Origin: Lolium rigidum
Taxonomy: Eukaryota > Streptophyta > Magnoliopsida > Poales > Poaceae
Reading direction: 5' to 3'
DNA length: 64,000 nucleotides
NCBI RefSeq assembly: GCF_022539505.1
Contig: NC_061508.1
Location: 267,598,736 to 267,662,735 of the forward strand
Shown here: in pieces, positions 11,901 through 22,039 of the stretch
Numbering within the stretch: the stretch's first letter is position 1
Layout: every line of letters starts with the position of its first letter
Translations under genes and position numbers: made by a program
Notes under the pieces: generated by a model
What the model saw: the letters and a program-made list of their open reading frames with translations, nothing else
Databases searched by the model: none
Told to the model about the DNA's origin: nothing

Positions 11901-12597
11901 AAACCGTGCATATAATGAGCTAATCTCCAAAACCTAGAGCGAGTCAGCAAGAACCCGAACATTTCAACCTTTGGAACATTTGAACTTTAACCAGATTCAT
12001 TAATTAATGAAAACCGAACTAAACTGTCAGAGATGAATCACCTGCTTCTCGGCGACCGTGTTGTTGAAGCTGCCGGGGTCCGTCTCTGCAAAAAGGACAC
12101 AGTAGCAGAGGTCAGCACGAGCCAGCTCAACCCAGAGACCCAAAAATTCCGAGCAGCGGAGCCGCCGAGGCGCCGAGATCTACTAGGCGGTGGGCCACCG
12201 ACACACGCCACGCCGCGCCGCGGCAGGACCAGATCCCGCGTGGCGGGCGGAACCCTCGAGGCGGACCCGCAGGATTCAGATCCAACGCACCTCCGCCGCC
12301 CTGGTCGCCCTCGGAGTCGGGGAACTCCTTCTCGAGCGCGCGGTCGATCATGTCGGCGAGGCTGCCCTCGCCCTCGCCCTTGGCCGTCGCATTGCCGCGG
12401 GCCGCCTCCCCGCCGGCCTCGAGGGCCGCGACCACGCCCTCCGCGCGCGCCACCGCGGCCGCCGCCTCGCCCGCGCGCTCCTCGTCGCCCACGTCGCCGG
12501 CGGCGCGGGAGAATGGGACGGCCGAGGCCAGGAGGAGGAGGAGCAGCGCGAGGAGGCGGGGCGCCGGGCCAGGGCGGCGGAGGCGGCGCGGCGGCAT
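5916..12597 (-). CDS. KEA: K(+) efflux antiporter, KEA4/5/6 group
   Basis: Complete gene; 20 exons join in frame to 606 residues, all introns GT-AG. Exons (minus, 5' to 3'): 12597-12291, 12085-12042, 11075-11017, 10914-10842, 10744-10683, 10599-10524, 10385-10311, 10110-10039, 9924-9841, 9420-9352, 8891-8814, 8455-8367, 8055-7959, 7842-7789, 7265-7170, 6976-6788, 6716-6639, 6424-6380, 6176-6084, 5996-5916. The product has a hydrophobic signal-like N terminus (residues 8-32), the plant KEA4/5/6 block SLADMIDRALEKEF, then a CPA2 Na+/H+ exchanger domain from about residue 180 to 580 with GQPVITGYLLAGSIIGPGG and the conserved LQ-DCAVG motif across exons 11/12. It ends shortly after the membrane domain (...GPHDS), with no KTN/RCK nucleotide-binding domain, as known for KEA4-6. 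Family members exchange K+ for H+ in Golgi, TGN and prevacuolar membranes and affect endosomal pH and salt tolerance. Which of KEA4, 5 or 6 it matches is not resolved. Confidence 0.95.
8573..8765. mobile_element. hAT-type MITE in a KEA intron
   Basis: 193-bp element with 17-bp terminal inverted repeats (CATGGTTTTAAAGGCGT against CATGGTTTTGAAGGCGT) and a perfect 8-bp target duplication AATTAATC (8565-8572 and 8766-8773). The body is a GC-rich chain of GGCGCCTAGGCGCC-like palindromes and should fold into a strong hairpin. The 8-bp duplication points to hAT. It lies in the intron between exons 11 and 12 of KEA and leaves the splice sites untouched. Confidence 0.85.
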
Positions 12598-12800
12598 CGC
12601 CGGCGGTGGCGGAGCGGTCGGTGCGTGGGGTTTAGATTTTGGGAGCGAGAGCGCGCGTACGTGCGTGCGTAGGTCGTGTCGTGGAAGAGAGAGAGGAAAT
12701 GCGCCGCGCGCACCGTACGCACACAGAGAAAGAAAGAGGGGATGGAATGCGTGCGGTGTGCGTGTGTGACTGTGCCGGCGGAAGGAGTAGACATTTGTAG
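12598..12800 (-). promoter_or_regulatory. KEA 5' UTR / proximal promoter, CpG-rich
   Basis: GC-rich sequence upstream of the KEA ATG with CT/GA tracts (CTCTCTCTTCC on the minus strand) and alternating CGTGCG/ACGCAC, of the kind seen in TATA-less plant promoters. No TATA box was found. The transcription start is not determinable by eye. Confidence 0.4.
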
Positions 12801-13109
12801 AAGGATTTCTTTTGTTAATGGGGTCAGTTATGGCATCACTTCCTTCCTTCCTAGCTGTTTGGTAAATCCAACTAACTACCTCTGTGTTTATGATGATTAC
12901 ACGAAATGATGATGGAGGAATACAGAAACAAAAAGTACCCTCAATTTTAAACTTTAAACTTGTAGAGGTTTGACAACTTGACCTTCATCAAGTCGGAGTC
13001 CACTTCGGGTAGACAATGTAGAACGTAATCCCGGTCTAAATTAAACCCTCAGACGGTAGACAAATGCGGATGGTTGGGATTGGCACGACACGCAAGGGTG
13101 GACCACATA

Positions 13110-13740
13110 TTCATTGCTCTTATAAAGTAGTGTATTCAAATCATCTTCTTTGCATATGTGCTCTCCTTGTATTCTAGTGTTTTTTACTCTACATTTCAAA
13201 AAATCTGCAAACCAAAGAGGCCTGGATTTCATAAAACCTCTAGTTGGCTTAACATGGATAAAAAAATCACACTAAGCATGATCAAATCAAGGTCAAACCA
13301 TATGTGTACATTGGTCTCATGCTTGGTACCTAGGAGTTGTAAACATATTGGATTGTAAATTTCCTACGCTTTTCCCTTCTCAAAATGAGATATTAGGACA
13401 TTTTTCGTTCTCATGCTTGCAGCCGCATAAAGATCACATATGTATTTTGCTCTTACAAAATAGTGTTTTAAAATCGTCTTCTTTGCAGATGTGCTCTCTT
13501 TGCGTTATGGTGTTTTTTTACTGTACGTTTCAAAAGATCAGCGAACCAAAGAGGGCTAAATTTCATAAAACCTCTGTTTGACTAAAGATGAATGAAAAAA
13601 AAGCATAGTCAAATCAAGGTCAAACCATACGTGAAAGTACAATTACCTCGGTCTCATACTTGGTACTCCCTAGGAGTTGTAGAACAAATCAGATTGTAAA
13701 TTCCCTAGGCATTTCCCTTTTCAAAATGAGATAATAGGAA
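13110..13740. repeat. Diverged tandem duplication of about 300 bp
   Basis: 13110-13398 and 13437-13740 align along their length in direct orientation. Shared landmarks: GCTCTTA.AAA.TAGTGT, ATCKTCTTTGCA, CAAACCATA, TTGGTACC..AGGAGTTGTA and TTCAAAATGAGATA. Point changes and small indels put them at roughly 80-85% identity. No coding signal. Confidence 0.75.
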
Positions 13741-14504
13741 ATTTTCCTTTATATTTTTCTACTCCATTTCTTCTTGAAATTAAATGGCTAAAACCACGCC
13801 GCGGGGAAAAAATAAATGACCTATAAATGAGAACGAGGCTCGTAGTTTTGTCGCAAAGCAAGATAGCATGTGAGCGTGTGAGTAGCAAATTGCAGCTGAG
13901 GATCAACAGCAACAACATAGACCCCTCCAGGAACATCGAAGCTCACGTCCATACAAATGAAATCCTACGTTAATGACGACGACGACGACGAGGACGCTGG
14001 CCTTTCCGAAACAAAGGAGGCAGCTTGCAGTTGATAGGACACTATCCTCGGTGGTGGGAGCGTACCTCACTTGGCCGGCCGCCACCCACCGAGATCTGAC
14101 ATCTGAGCATTATTTAGAGCCGAGGTCGATCCGCGGCTGGCGCTAGCGGTAGATTTGTTTTCTTCTCCAGCTCGAGTGGAGGCATCGGATCGGCTGGGTG
14201 TGGTTCGGCCGTCGCGCACCGCGGCGGACGGCGGTGGCGTCCGGCCGGTCAAACGCCAAATCGGCTGCAGTGCAGTGTTTCACATTTTCAGCTTTTGCTT
14301 CCACTAGGCTCGGCCTCAGTCAGACTTGGCTTTCCGGTCTGTGTTGCGTCGCAAGGGAAACTGTCCTTGTTGATTGGACGCTCGCCAACCTTTTGTCCTC
14401 TGTTACCGTGCTCTTGACGTATTGCTCCTTCATTTTCAAATGAATGAATCGACGTCGCCGCATCGCCTGTGGTGATGTCTGTGTTTATAAGAGGAGTAAA
14501 ATAT

Positions 14505-15544
14505 GGACCCGTCTAGCGGGCGGCCGCGTGCCAGTTGGTGTATTTGAGCGGGCGTATAAAAAAGCGTGATAGACTTTGTCGGTGTGATACTTCGATTGAT
14601 TGTAGCACATGCTACTCGCAATGACATCATGCACATTAATTTTTCTTTTCATATATTCAAAATCATATAACTTTTGCACCGGATGTCGAAATTAGGATCC
14701 GCTTTCACTTTTGAATTTCTTGCGGCGAGCTCTTCAAAACTAGATCTCATTTCTATGTATTTTGATAAAGTTTTTCTAGAGCAACTTCTACGTGCGACAA
14801 AGCAATTATAATACGAGATGATGCAACTTTAGTGCGGGGCGAAGCAACTTTGCTTGCATGGCGTAAATCTACATTCACAACGAAAATTGCATCACTCGGA
14901 CGCCAAAGTTGCTCGACCATCTATCAAAATTTATTCGGTGGGCACCAAAGTTTCTTCGCTGGACGCCAAAATTAGGCCGTCACAAACCAAATTTTCTCTG
15001 TCGAGTACCAAAGTTGCTCCGCAGGACATTAAATTTGCTTAGTTGGGTACCAAAGTTGCTCTGTAGGATTCGAAAACTACGTCGCCGGCCACCAATGTTG
15101 CTCAGCATGGCACTTAAGTTGCTTCGTCACACACTGAAATTGCTCCGATGGATACCAAAATTGTTGTCGGACACCAAAGTTGTGCCTTTTCGTGTACCAA
15201 AAAGTGTACATCTTCGTTGCATACCAAAGTTGCTTTGTCGTACACGAAAGTTGTTTTCGTTGCACAATAAAGTTGCTCCGTCGCGTATCAAAGTTGCTTG
15301 TTAAAAAAATTCATCGAAACATATGAAAATGTGGTCTAGTTTCGAAGCTCTCGTCGTGAAGATTTTAGAAGTGAAAACGAATTGTAATTTCTCCACACGA
15401 TTTAAGAGTTACGGTTTTTTAAAAACAACACCTAATATCAGCTAGCCTACCTATTTTGTGATAGCCGGACGCAGCAACAGGTTGTCGCCTAGTGCGTGTG
15501 CCCAAGATGTCCGTCTGGCACGCGCCCGCTCCTAAGATTTCAGG
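14505..15544. mobile_element. Nested Mutator-like element, copy A
   Basis: First unit of a tandem doublet. It has an imperfect inverted repeat: AGCGGGCGGCCGCGTGCCAG near its left end pairs with CTGGCACGCGCCCGCT near its right end. The doublet as a whole is bounded by a 9-bp direct repeat GTAAAATAT (14496-14504 and 16587-16595). It contains a degenerate 21-bp array (about 14890-15200). A 131-codon frame (14909-15304) is open only because the repeat period is a multiple of three. Confidence 0.8.
14890..15200. repeat. Degenerate 21-bp tandem array (copy A)
   Basis: About 14 units of 19-23 bp, mostly exactly 21, around the consensus YACCAAAGTTGCTCCGTNGGA. In one frame they read as a repeating heptapeptide like x-PKLLRR. 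The matching array in copy B is at about 15935-16235. Confidence 0.8.
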
Positions 15545-15549
15545 GTAAA

Positions 15550-16586
15550 GGACCCGTCTAGCGGGCGGCCGCGTGCCAGTTGGTGTATTTGAGCGGGCGT
15601 ATAAAAAAGAAAGCATGATAGCTTTGTCAGTGTGAACGCTCAGTGATTGTAGCACATGCACTGCAATGACATCATGCACATTAATTTTTCTTTTCATATA
15701 TTCAAAATCATATAACTTTTGCACCGGATGTCGAAATTAGGATCCGCTTTCACTTTTGAATTTCTTGCGGCGAGCTCTTCAAAACTAGATCTCATTTCTA
15801 TGTATTTTGATAAAGTTTTTTCTAGAGCAACTTCTACGTGCGACAAAGCAATTATAATACGAGATGATGCAACTTTAGTGCGGGGCGAAGCAACTTTGCT
15901 TGCATGGCGTAAATCTACATTCACAACGAAAATTGCATCACTTGGACGCCAAAGTTGCTCAGCCATCTATCAAAATTTATTCGGTGGGCACCAAAGTTTC
16001 TTCGTTGGACGCCAAAATTGGGTTGTCACAAACCAAATTTGCTTTGTCGAGTACCAAAGTTGCTCGCGAGGATATTAATTTGCTCGGTCGGGCGCCAAAG
16101 TTGCTCGCGGGGTTCGAAAACTACGTCGCCGGGTACCAATGTTGCTCTGCGAGGCACTTAAGTTGCTTCGTCACACATTAAAATTGCTCCGATGGATACC
16201 AAAATTGTTGTCGGGCACCAAAGTTGTGCCTTCGTGTACCAAAAAGTGTACATCTTCGTTGCACATCAAAGTTGCTTTGTCGTACACGAAAGTTGTTTTG
16301 CTTGCACAATAAAGTTGCTCTGTCGCGTATCAAAGTTGCTTGTTAAAAAAATTCATCGAAACATATGAAAATGTGGTCTAGTTTCGAAGCTCTCGTCGTG
16401 AAGATTTTAGAAGTGAAAACGAATTGTAATTTCTCCACACGATTTAAGAGTTACGGTTTTTTAAAAACAACACCTAATATCAGCTAGCCTACCTATTTTG
16501 TGATAGCCGGACGCAGCAACAGGTTGTCGCCTAGTGCGTGTGCCCAAGATGTCCGTCTGGCACGCGCCCGCTCCTAAGATTTCAGG
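15550..16586. mobile_element. Nested Mutator-like element, copy B
   Basis: Second unit, 1037 bp, colinear with copy A at an offset of 1045 bp. It is highly similar, with scattered indels. The junction between the copies (15545-15549) is GTAAA, the first five bases of the flanking 9-bp duplication. Confidence 0.8.
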
Positions 16587-17752
16587 GTAAAATATATGAG
16601 GGGTCACCAAAGTTGACACCCTAGCCTGCTTTCGTCCCCGTACACAGAAAACACATTCTACATCACTAAATACGGTTGAGATGTTCATCGACGGTCACTA
16701 GGTGGCGTAGCGCAGCATATTTGCTGACGTGGCAAGTGGTGGACCCACTAGTCATACCTTAGATTGTTTTGGCAGTACAATATTTTGCGAAAAGCTCCCC
16801 AAACGAACTATTCCTTTTACTGTGAGATCAACTCAAATCAATCTGGCCAATCCCCACCGTGTGGGCCACCCACCGGCGTCCTCCTTACCGTGCGACCCCG
16901 CCGCCGGCGTCCCCTCCGCCCGCAGGCGTCCTCTCCACCGCGTGAGCCTGGCTCGACGCCCTGGCCCGCAAGGAGCGATGCCAACAATGATGTCCGACGG
17001 AGGACAGAGGCAGGGGTTCACGGCGCGGCGACGAATCAGCACAAGAGGAGGTCGGAGGAAAGGTCTGGGAGGACCGGGAGCTCACCTAGATGATCCTCAT
17101 GTGCTCAGAGAGGGCGAAGATGGTCGGAGGAGACTTCACGGTTCACAGCGGAGCTCGGCCGACCGCGGGGAAGATACGTCGATTGAGGGCTTACCCCGGA
17201 TGCGTTCGTCAGTGGGGAGGAAGCAGGGGAGTTTGCGGAGCTCTATAGATGCTCGGAGAAGATAGGGAAGGCGCAGAGCGACAGGGCGATGTGACGGCTA
17301 AGCTTGGCTTCCGCGAGCTCACGCGGGAGACCACACGACTGATGGTGCACGAGCGTCAGGGGCACCCTGCTCCCTGGGCGTGCTGCGGCGACTGAGGTGG
17401 CAGGCTCCAGCTAGTGAGGACGAGGTGGCCGGAGCCGACGTGGGGTGTAGCGGCGCATCTCCTCGAAGGAGAGGGCGTTGGTTCAGTTGACAACCTTACC
17501 TTTTACCAATTTTTGCAGTTTAGTCCTTTATTTATTTATTATTTGAAATATATCCTCTTTACTAAGTAGGGACTGACAGATAGGGCTCACTAGTCACCAC
17601 ATCAGCGGATACATCGATGTACACACACCGATGACAGTCGATGGGCCTCTCAGCCGTATTTAGTGACCGTAGAAGGTGTATTTATGTGTACGGTGATGGA
17701 GGAAGGCTTGGGTGTCGACTTTGGTGACCCCTCATGTATTTTACTCTTATAA

Positions 17753-19718
17753 GAGCAAGTTCAGGAGGAGCCCTATGATGGCGTGTAATGCACACGTCCG
17801 TTGGGAACCCCAAGAGGAAGGTGTGATGCGCACAGCAACAAGTTTTCCCTCAGTAAGAAACCAAGGTTATCGAACCAGTAGGAGTCAAGAAGCACGTTGA
17901 AGGTTGATGGCGACGGAGTGTAGTGCGGCGCAACACCAGCGATTCCGGCACCAACATGAAACCTGCACAACACAATCACAGTACTTTGCCCCAACGTAAC
18001 AGTGAGGTTGTCAATCTCACCGGCTTGCTGTAAACAAAGGATTAGATGTATAGTGTGGATGATGATGTTTGTTTGCGAAGAACAGTAAAGAACAATTGCG
18101 GTAGATTGTATTTCGGATGTAAAGAATAGGACCGGGGTCCACAGTTCACTAGTGGTGTCTCTCCCATAAGATAAACAGATGTTGGGTGAACAAATTACGG
18201 TTGAGCAATTGACAAATAAAGAAGGCATAACAATGCACATACATATATCATGATGAGTACTATGAGATTTAATCGGGGCATTACGACAAAGTACATAGAC
18301 CGCTATCCGGCATGCATCTATGCCTAAAAAGTCCACCTTCGAGGTTATCATCCGAACCCCCTCCGGTATTAAGTTGTAAACAACGGACAATTGCATTAAG
18401 TATGGTGCGTAATGTAATCAACACAAATATCCTTAGACAAAGCATCGATGTTTTATCCCTAGTGGCAACGAGCACATCCACAACCTTAGAACTTTCTCGT
18501 CATCGTCCCGGATTCAATGGAGGCATGAACCCACTATCGAGCATAAATACTCCCTCTTGGAGTCACAAGTATCAACTTGGCCGAGCCTCTACTAGCAACG
18601 GAGAGCATGCAAGAACATAAACAACACATATGATAGATTGATAATCAACTTGACATAGTATTCAATATTCATCGGATCCCAACAAACACAACATGTAGCA
18701 TTACAAATAGATGATCTTGATCATGATAGGCAGCTCACAAGATCTAACATGATAGCACAATGAGGAGAAGACAACCATCTAGCTATCGTTATGGACCCAT
18801 AGTCCAGGGGTGGACTACTCACACATCGATCCGGAGGCGATCATGGCGATGAAGAGACCTCCGGGAGATGATTCCCCTCTCCGGCGGGGTGCGGAGAGCG
18901 ATCTCCTGAATCCCCGAGATGGGATTGGCGGCGGCGGCGTCTCAGTAAGGTTTTCCGTATCGTGGCTCTCGGTACTGGGGTTTTCTCAACGAAGACTATA
19001 TGTAGGCGGAAGGGCAGGTCAAGGGGCGTCACGAGGGGCCCACACAGTAGGCCGGCGCGGCCAGGGCTTGGGCCGCGCCGCCCTGTTGTGTGGCCACCTC
19101 GTGGCCCCACTTCGTTACTTCTCCGGTCTTCTGGAAGCTTCGTGGAAAAATAGGACCCTGTGCGTTGATTTCGTCCAATTCCGAGAATATTTCCTTTGTA
19201 GGATTTACGAAACCAAAAACAACGAGAAAACGACAAGCGGCTCTTCGGCATCTCGTCGATAGGTTAGTGCCGGAAAATGCATAATAATGACATATAATGT
19301 GTATAAAACATGTGAGTATCATCATAAAAGTAGCATGGAACATAAGAAATTATAGATACGTTTGGGACGTATCACCCTACATTTATGTCTTCATGTGGGG
19401 GACACCCCTAAAAAGATTTCTCCTCTATATTTTTCTTCTTTCCAGCAACTCCCCTATAATTCCTCTCCAATATCATATTCACATGCATTTTTACTAATGT
19501 GGAGCCCACATGTAAGATTTACAACAAGATATAACATGGGTTGGGGCAAGGGTAGGGGACACCTCCACAATCCCAAAGCACAGGGGAGAGAGGGGAGCTC
19601 TGTTGAGGACACCAATATTTAGGGAAGGCTATAGGGTAGATGCTGCAACTATATTTTTCCTTCTTTCTCCCATATGTTTGGTATAGGGGCGGTTATACGG
19701 GTGCTATTGAACTTGCTC
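17753..19718. mobile_element. Harbinger-like MITE split by a solo LTR
   Basis: Inverted 11-bp ends GAGCAAGTTCA / TGAACTTGCTC flanked by TAA on both sides (17750-17752 and 19719-19721), the 3-bp TWA duplication of PIF/Harbinger elements. Without the LTR and its duplication it is about 360 bp. No transposase. Its left end overlaps the target duplication of the neighbouring Mutator-like element. Confidence 0.65.
17776..19374 (-). mobile_element. Solo LTR, about 1.6 kb
   Basis: Bounded by TG..CA (TGATGGCGTG on the left; ACGTATCA on the right, which reads TGATACGTCC on the minus strand) and by a perfect 5-bp target duplication CCCTA (17771-17775 and 19375-19379). No internal region or second LTR remains, so it is a solo LTR left by LTR-LTR recombination. 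Orientation is inferred from the minus-strand TGATACGTC start common in Pooideae LTRs. The short ORFs within it, up to 207 codons, are not genes. Confidence 0.85.
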
Positions 19719-19721
19719 TAA

Positions 19722-20093
19722 GGGCATCTCCAACGGGCCGACGCAGAATGGATGTACGAATTGACCGCGTGTCCGTTTGCGCCGGGGGTGCCCCCAACGA
19801 CTCGACAATTTTTTTCTTTGATTTTGCATTCAAGCGAAACATAATTTGCATAGGTAATTAATAAGGAAAATAAAAAACTAAAAGGCATGTGTAGCGCCTG
19901 GTGCCCTAGCCTACTCCTCGTCCTCGTCGTCGATCACGACGAAATCTGGGATTGCCCACGGCCATTTGGCAACCGGAGGGAGCGTACGTCGGTGCTTCCA
20001 ACGGTGGAGGTGGAGCGGCCGATGCATCCCATGGATTTAACGGTGGTGGCGGCGATGGGTGTGGGGCCAAGTTCTGCAGCGCCCATTCTAGGG
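19722..20093. mobile_element. Left end of a GGGCATCTCC Harbinger-like element
   Basis: Begins GGGCATCTCCAACGGGCCGACGCA directly after TAA, matching the ends of the two elements at 33586 and 34916. The right end is missing because CACTA-type sequence starts at 20094. Confidence 0.55.
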
Positions 20094-20530
20094 CACTACA
20101 AGAAAAGTTCTGATACTCAACATCCAATTTTTGTCAACTAAGGCCCATTTTTCGTCGCCTATGGGCCTAACCCGACGATTTGGGTTCTGTGGTCCAAAGT
20201 GCGTCAGGCAAAGTCCTACCAAGTTTTTTCGGTTCATCGCGTTTGGGCACCCTTCCGCCACGGAAAATCGGAGCGTTGCAGAAGTGGTTTCGGGAGGCCG
20301 TTGACTGCTGACATCATGCAAACTGACACGTGGCATACGCCGTTAACTGTCAGTTAACGCCGTTAACCGGCTGAAACCCCGTGGTAAATGGTAGGCCCAC
20401 ACAAGGCCTGCCACGACTTAAGCGGCCCGGCCCATTTATTCACGGAGGGGATGGCTATGATGTGAGGATCACGTGTATTCACGGAGTGTTAATGCTTTGC
20501 TCCGGTACTCTATTAAAAGGAGTATCTTAA
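20094..20530 (+). mobile_element. CACTA (En/Spm) transposon, left end
   Basis: Starts CACTACAAGAAAAG, the terminal inverted repeat of grass CACTA elements, followed by typical subterminal sequence (TTTTTCGTCGCCTATGGGCC). No matching right end CTTTTCTTGTAGTG was found, so it is truncated. The right limit is approximate. Confidence 0.65.
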
Positions 20531-20539
20531 TTACCAGTA

Positions 20540-21013
20540 GTTTCCCTTGAGGCCCCGCTGCAACGGGCTGGTAGGACAAAAAGATGTCGTTCAAGTTTCT
20601 CATTGCGAGCACGCACGACTAAATAGAACACACGCCTATGGTTATGTTATGCTAGGATTCTTTTATCATTATTACTTGCAATGCCCACGTCTTGCTATTA
20701 TATGAACTATCTCATTCATGCAGCGGCCGTTCATCCATCCCTGTGCCTAAAATATTTTAATCTTGCTGTCTACTGCAATCATCGTTACTACTATTTTCAT
20801 TTCATTATTGATGTTACTTCACTACTACCACTGCTATAAAACTGTTAGTACTAATAAACTGTTGCGAGCAAGTCTATTTCCAGGTGCAGGTGAATTGACA
20901 ACTCATCTGTTAAAGCTTATAAATATTCTTTGGCTCCCCTTGTGTCGAATCAATAAATTTAAGTTTTACTTCCCTCAAAGACTATTGCGATCCCCTATAC
21001 TTGTGGGTCATCA
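20540..21013 (+). mobile_element. 3' part of an LTR, truncated
   Basis: Ends GCGATCCCCTATACTTGTGGGTCATCA, preceded by TGTGTCGAATCAATAAATTT. This is a widespread 3' end of Triticeae/Pooideae LTRs, where it reads ...CTTGTGGGTTATCA. The 5' part with TGATACGTCC is absent. The left limit is approximate. Confidence 0.6.
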
Positions 21014-21856
21014 TATTTCCCCCTCCGATCTCCGCCGGTGGTGCCTGCTGACTCTCTATTTTATGTGTTTTTGATCTCCGCCGCCGTAGCCTCGACGAAA
21101 CCCCTGGGGTCGTATATATAATGTTTTTAGGGGAAAACAAGTCGGTTGGCATTGGAGGGAAAAACAGGTCTTTGTTGGGCCGGCCCACGATTTGCTGAGA
21201 CTCGTTCGCTGTGGATTTGGTGCGGACGAGCCGGCCCAAGTTTGTTTTTCTTTTTTTCCTCTCTCATTTTTTCTCTGTTTTAAATCTGAACAGTTTCAAA
21301 TTTGAACAAAATTCGAATTGAACGATTTTCGAATTTGAACAAATTTCAAAAATTGAACGATTTTTCGAATTTGAACAAATTTTGAAACTGAACGATTTTC
21401 GAATTTGAACAAATTTCGAAAATTGAACGATTTTTCGAATTTGAATAAATTTTGAAATTGAACGATTTTCGAATTTGAACAAATTTCAAAAATTGAACGA
21501 TTTTCGAATTTGAACAAATTTCGAAAATTGAACGATTTTCAAATTTGCACAATTTTCGAATTTGAACATTTTCGAATTTGCACACTTTTTGACTTTCAAC
21601 ATTTTTGAAATTTGAAAAAAAATTCAGTTTGAACAAAAAGAAGAAAGAAAAACAAAATAAGAAAGAAAACAGAAAAGAAAAAGGAAAAAAAACAAAAAAA
21701 AGAAAAAAGAAACAGAAAACCGAAAAAGAGACAGCGAACTAGGCCTGGCCCATACCCGACCAGGGGGTGTGTGGTGGCCGGTAGCCACCGACGGGAGGTG
21801 CTATACACCGACCGGGTCGGTGCGGATGGGGTGCCGCACACCCCCCGACCCGGCCG
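21014..21856 (-). mobile_element. CACTA-like terminal segment, inverted
   Basis: Ends GGCCGTTTTGTAGTG at 21856, which on the minus strand is CACTACAAAACGGCC. Next to it are imperfect palindromes of the type ACCGACCGGGTCGGTG, then an AT-rich interior with tandem repeats. Its TIR differs from that of the element at 20094, so they are probably different elements. Confidence 0.45.
21320..21529. repeat. 35-bp tandem repeat, six units
   Basis: Six consecutive units of exactly 35 bp starting GAACGATTTTCGAATTTGAA. Some units carry an extra T in the T-run and AAATTTTGAAA in place of AAATTTCGAAA. Diverged related words continue to about 21600. Confidence 0.9.
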
Positions 21857-22039
21857 TTTTGTAGTGGGCCGCGGCCCATCAGGTAAGTTCTTTTTTGTTT
21901 TTCTTATTCTCCTTTTCTTTTCTGTTTATATATTTTCTTTATTTAAAAAGTGGAAATATTTTTGAATCCGTTTATTTTAAAATCCAAAAGGTTTAATTTT
22001 TATGACTTTTTTTAAAAATATTTTTTTCAAAAATAAAAA

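Larger units (their letters stand above)
14494..17746. mobile_element. Mutator-like element, outer, with nested doublet
   Basis: Flanked by a perfect 9-bp direct repeat TTATAAGAG (14485-14493 and 17747-17755), the Mutator signature. Its terminal inverted repeat starts GAGTAAAATA. After the nested insertion, ATGAGGGGTCACCAAAG-YTGACACCC at 16596 onward matches the reverse complement of 17670-17737. Imperfect TIR matching continues for more than 100 bp (CACTAAATACGGYTGAGA on both sides). Without the nested doublet it is about 1.16 kb. Its GC-rich core (16840-17470) has overlapping ORFs up to 178 codons, none recognisable, and no transposase. It is non-autonomous; the core could be a captured gene fragment (Pack-MULE), but I cannot name a source. 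Confidence 0.8.

Noticed and set aside
12033..12769. Several ORFs of 139-200 codons around the KEA start
   Set aside because: They are shadows of the GC-rich first exon and 5' UTR of KEA, with Arg/Pro-rich nonsense composition.
16729..17265. 178-codon ORF in the outer Mutator-like element
   Set aside because: Arg/Gly/Ser-rich, no recognisable domain, other frames equally open; treated as element interior.
17773..18396. 207-codon minus-strand ORF
   Set aside because: It lies wholly inside a solo LTR with a clean target duplication.
20094..21856. One complete CACTA element from CACTACAAG to TTGTAGTG
   Set aside because: The two ends agree only for CACTACAA and then diverge; the flanking triplets GGG and GGC do not match, and an LTR fragment lies between.
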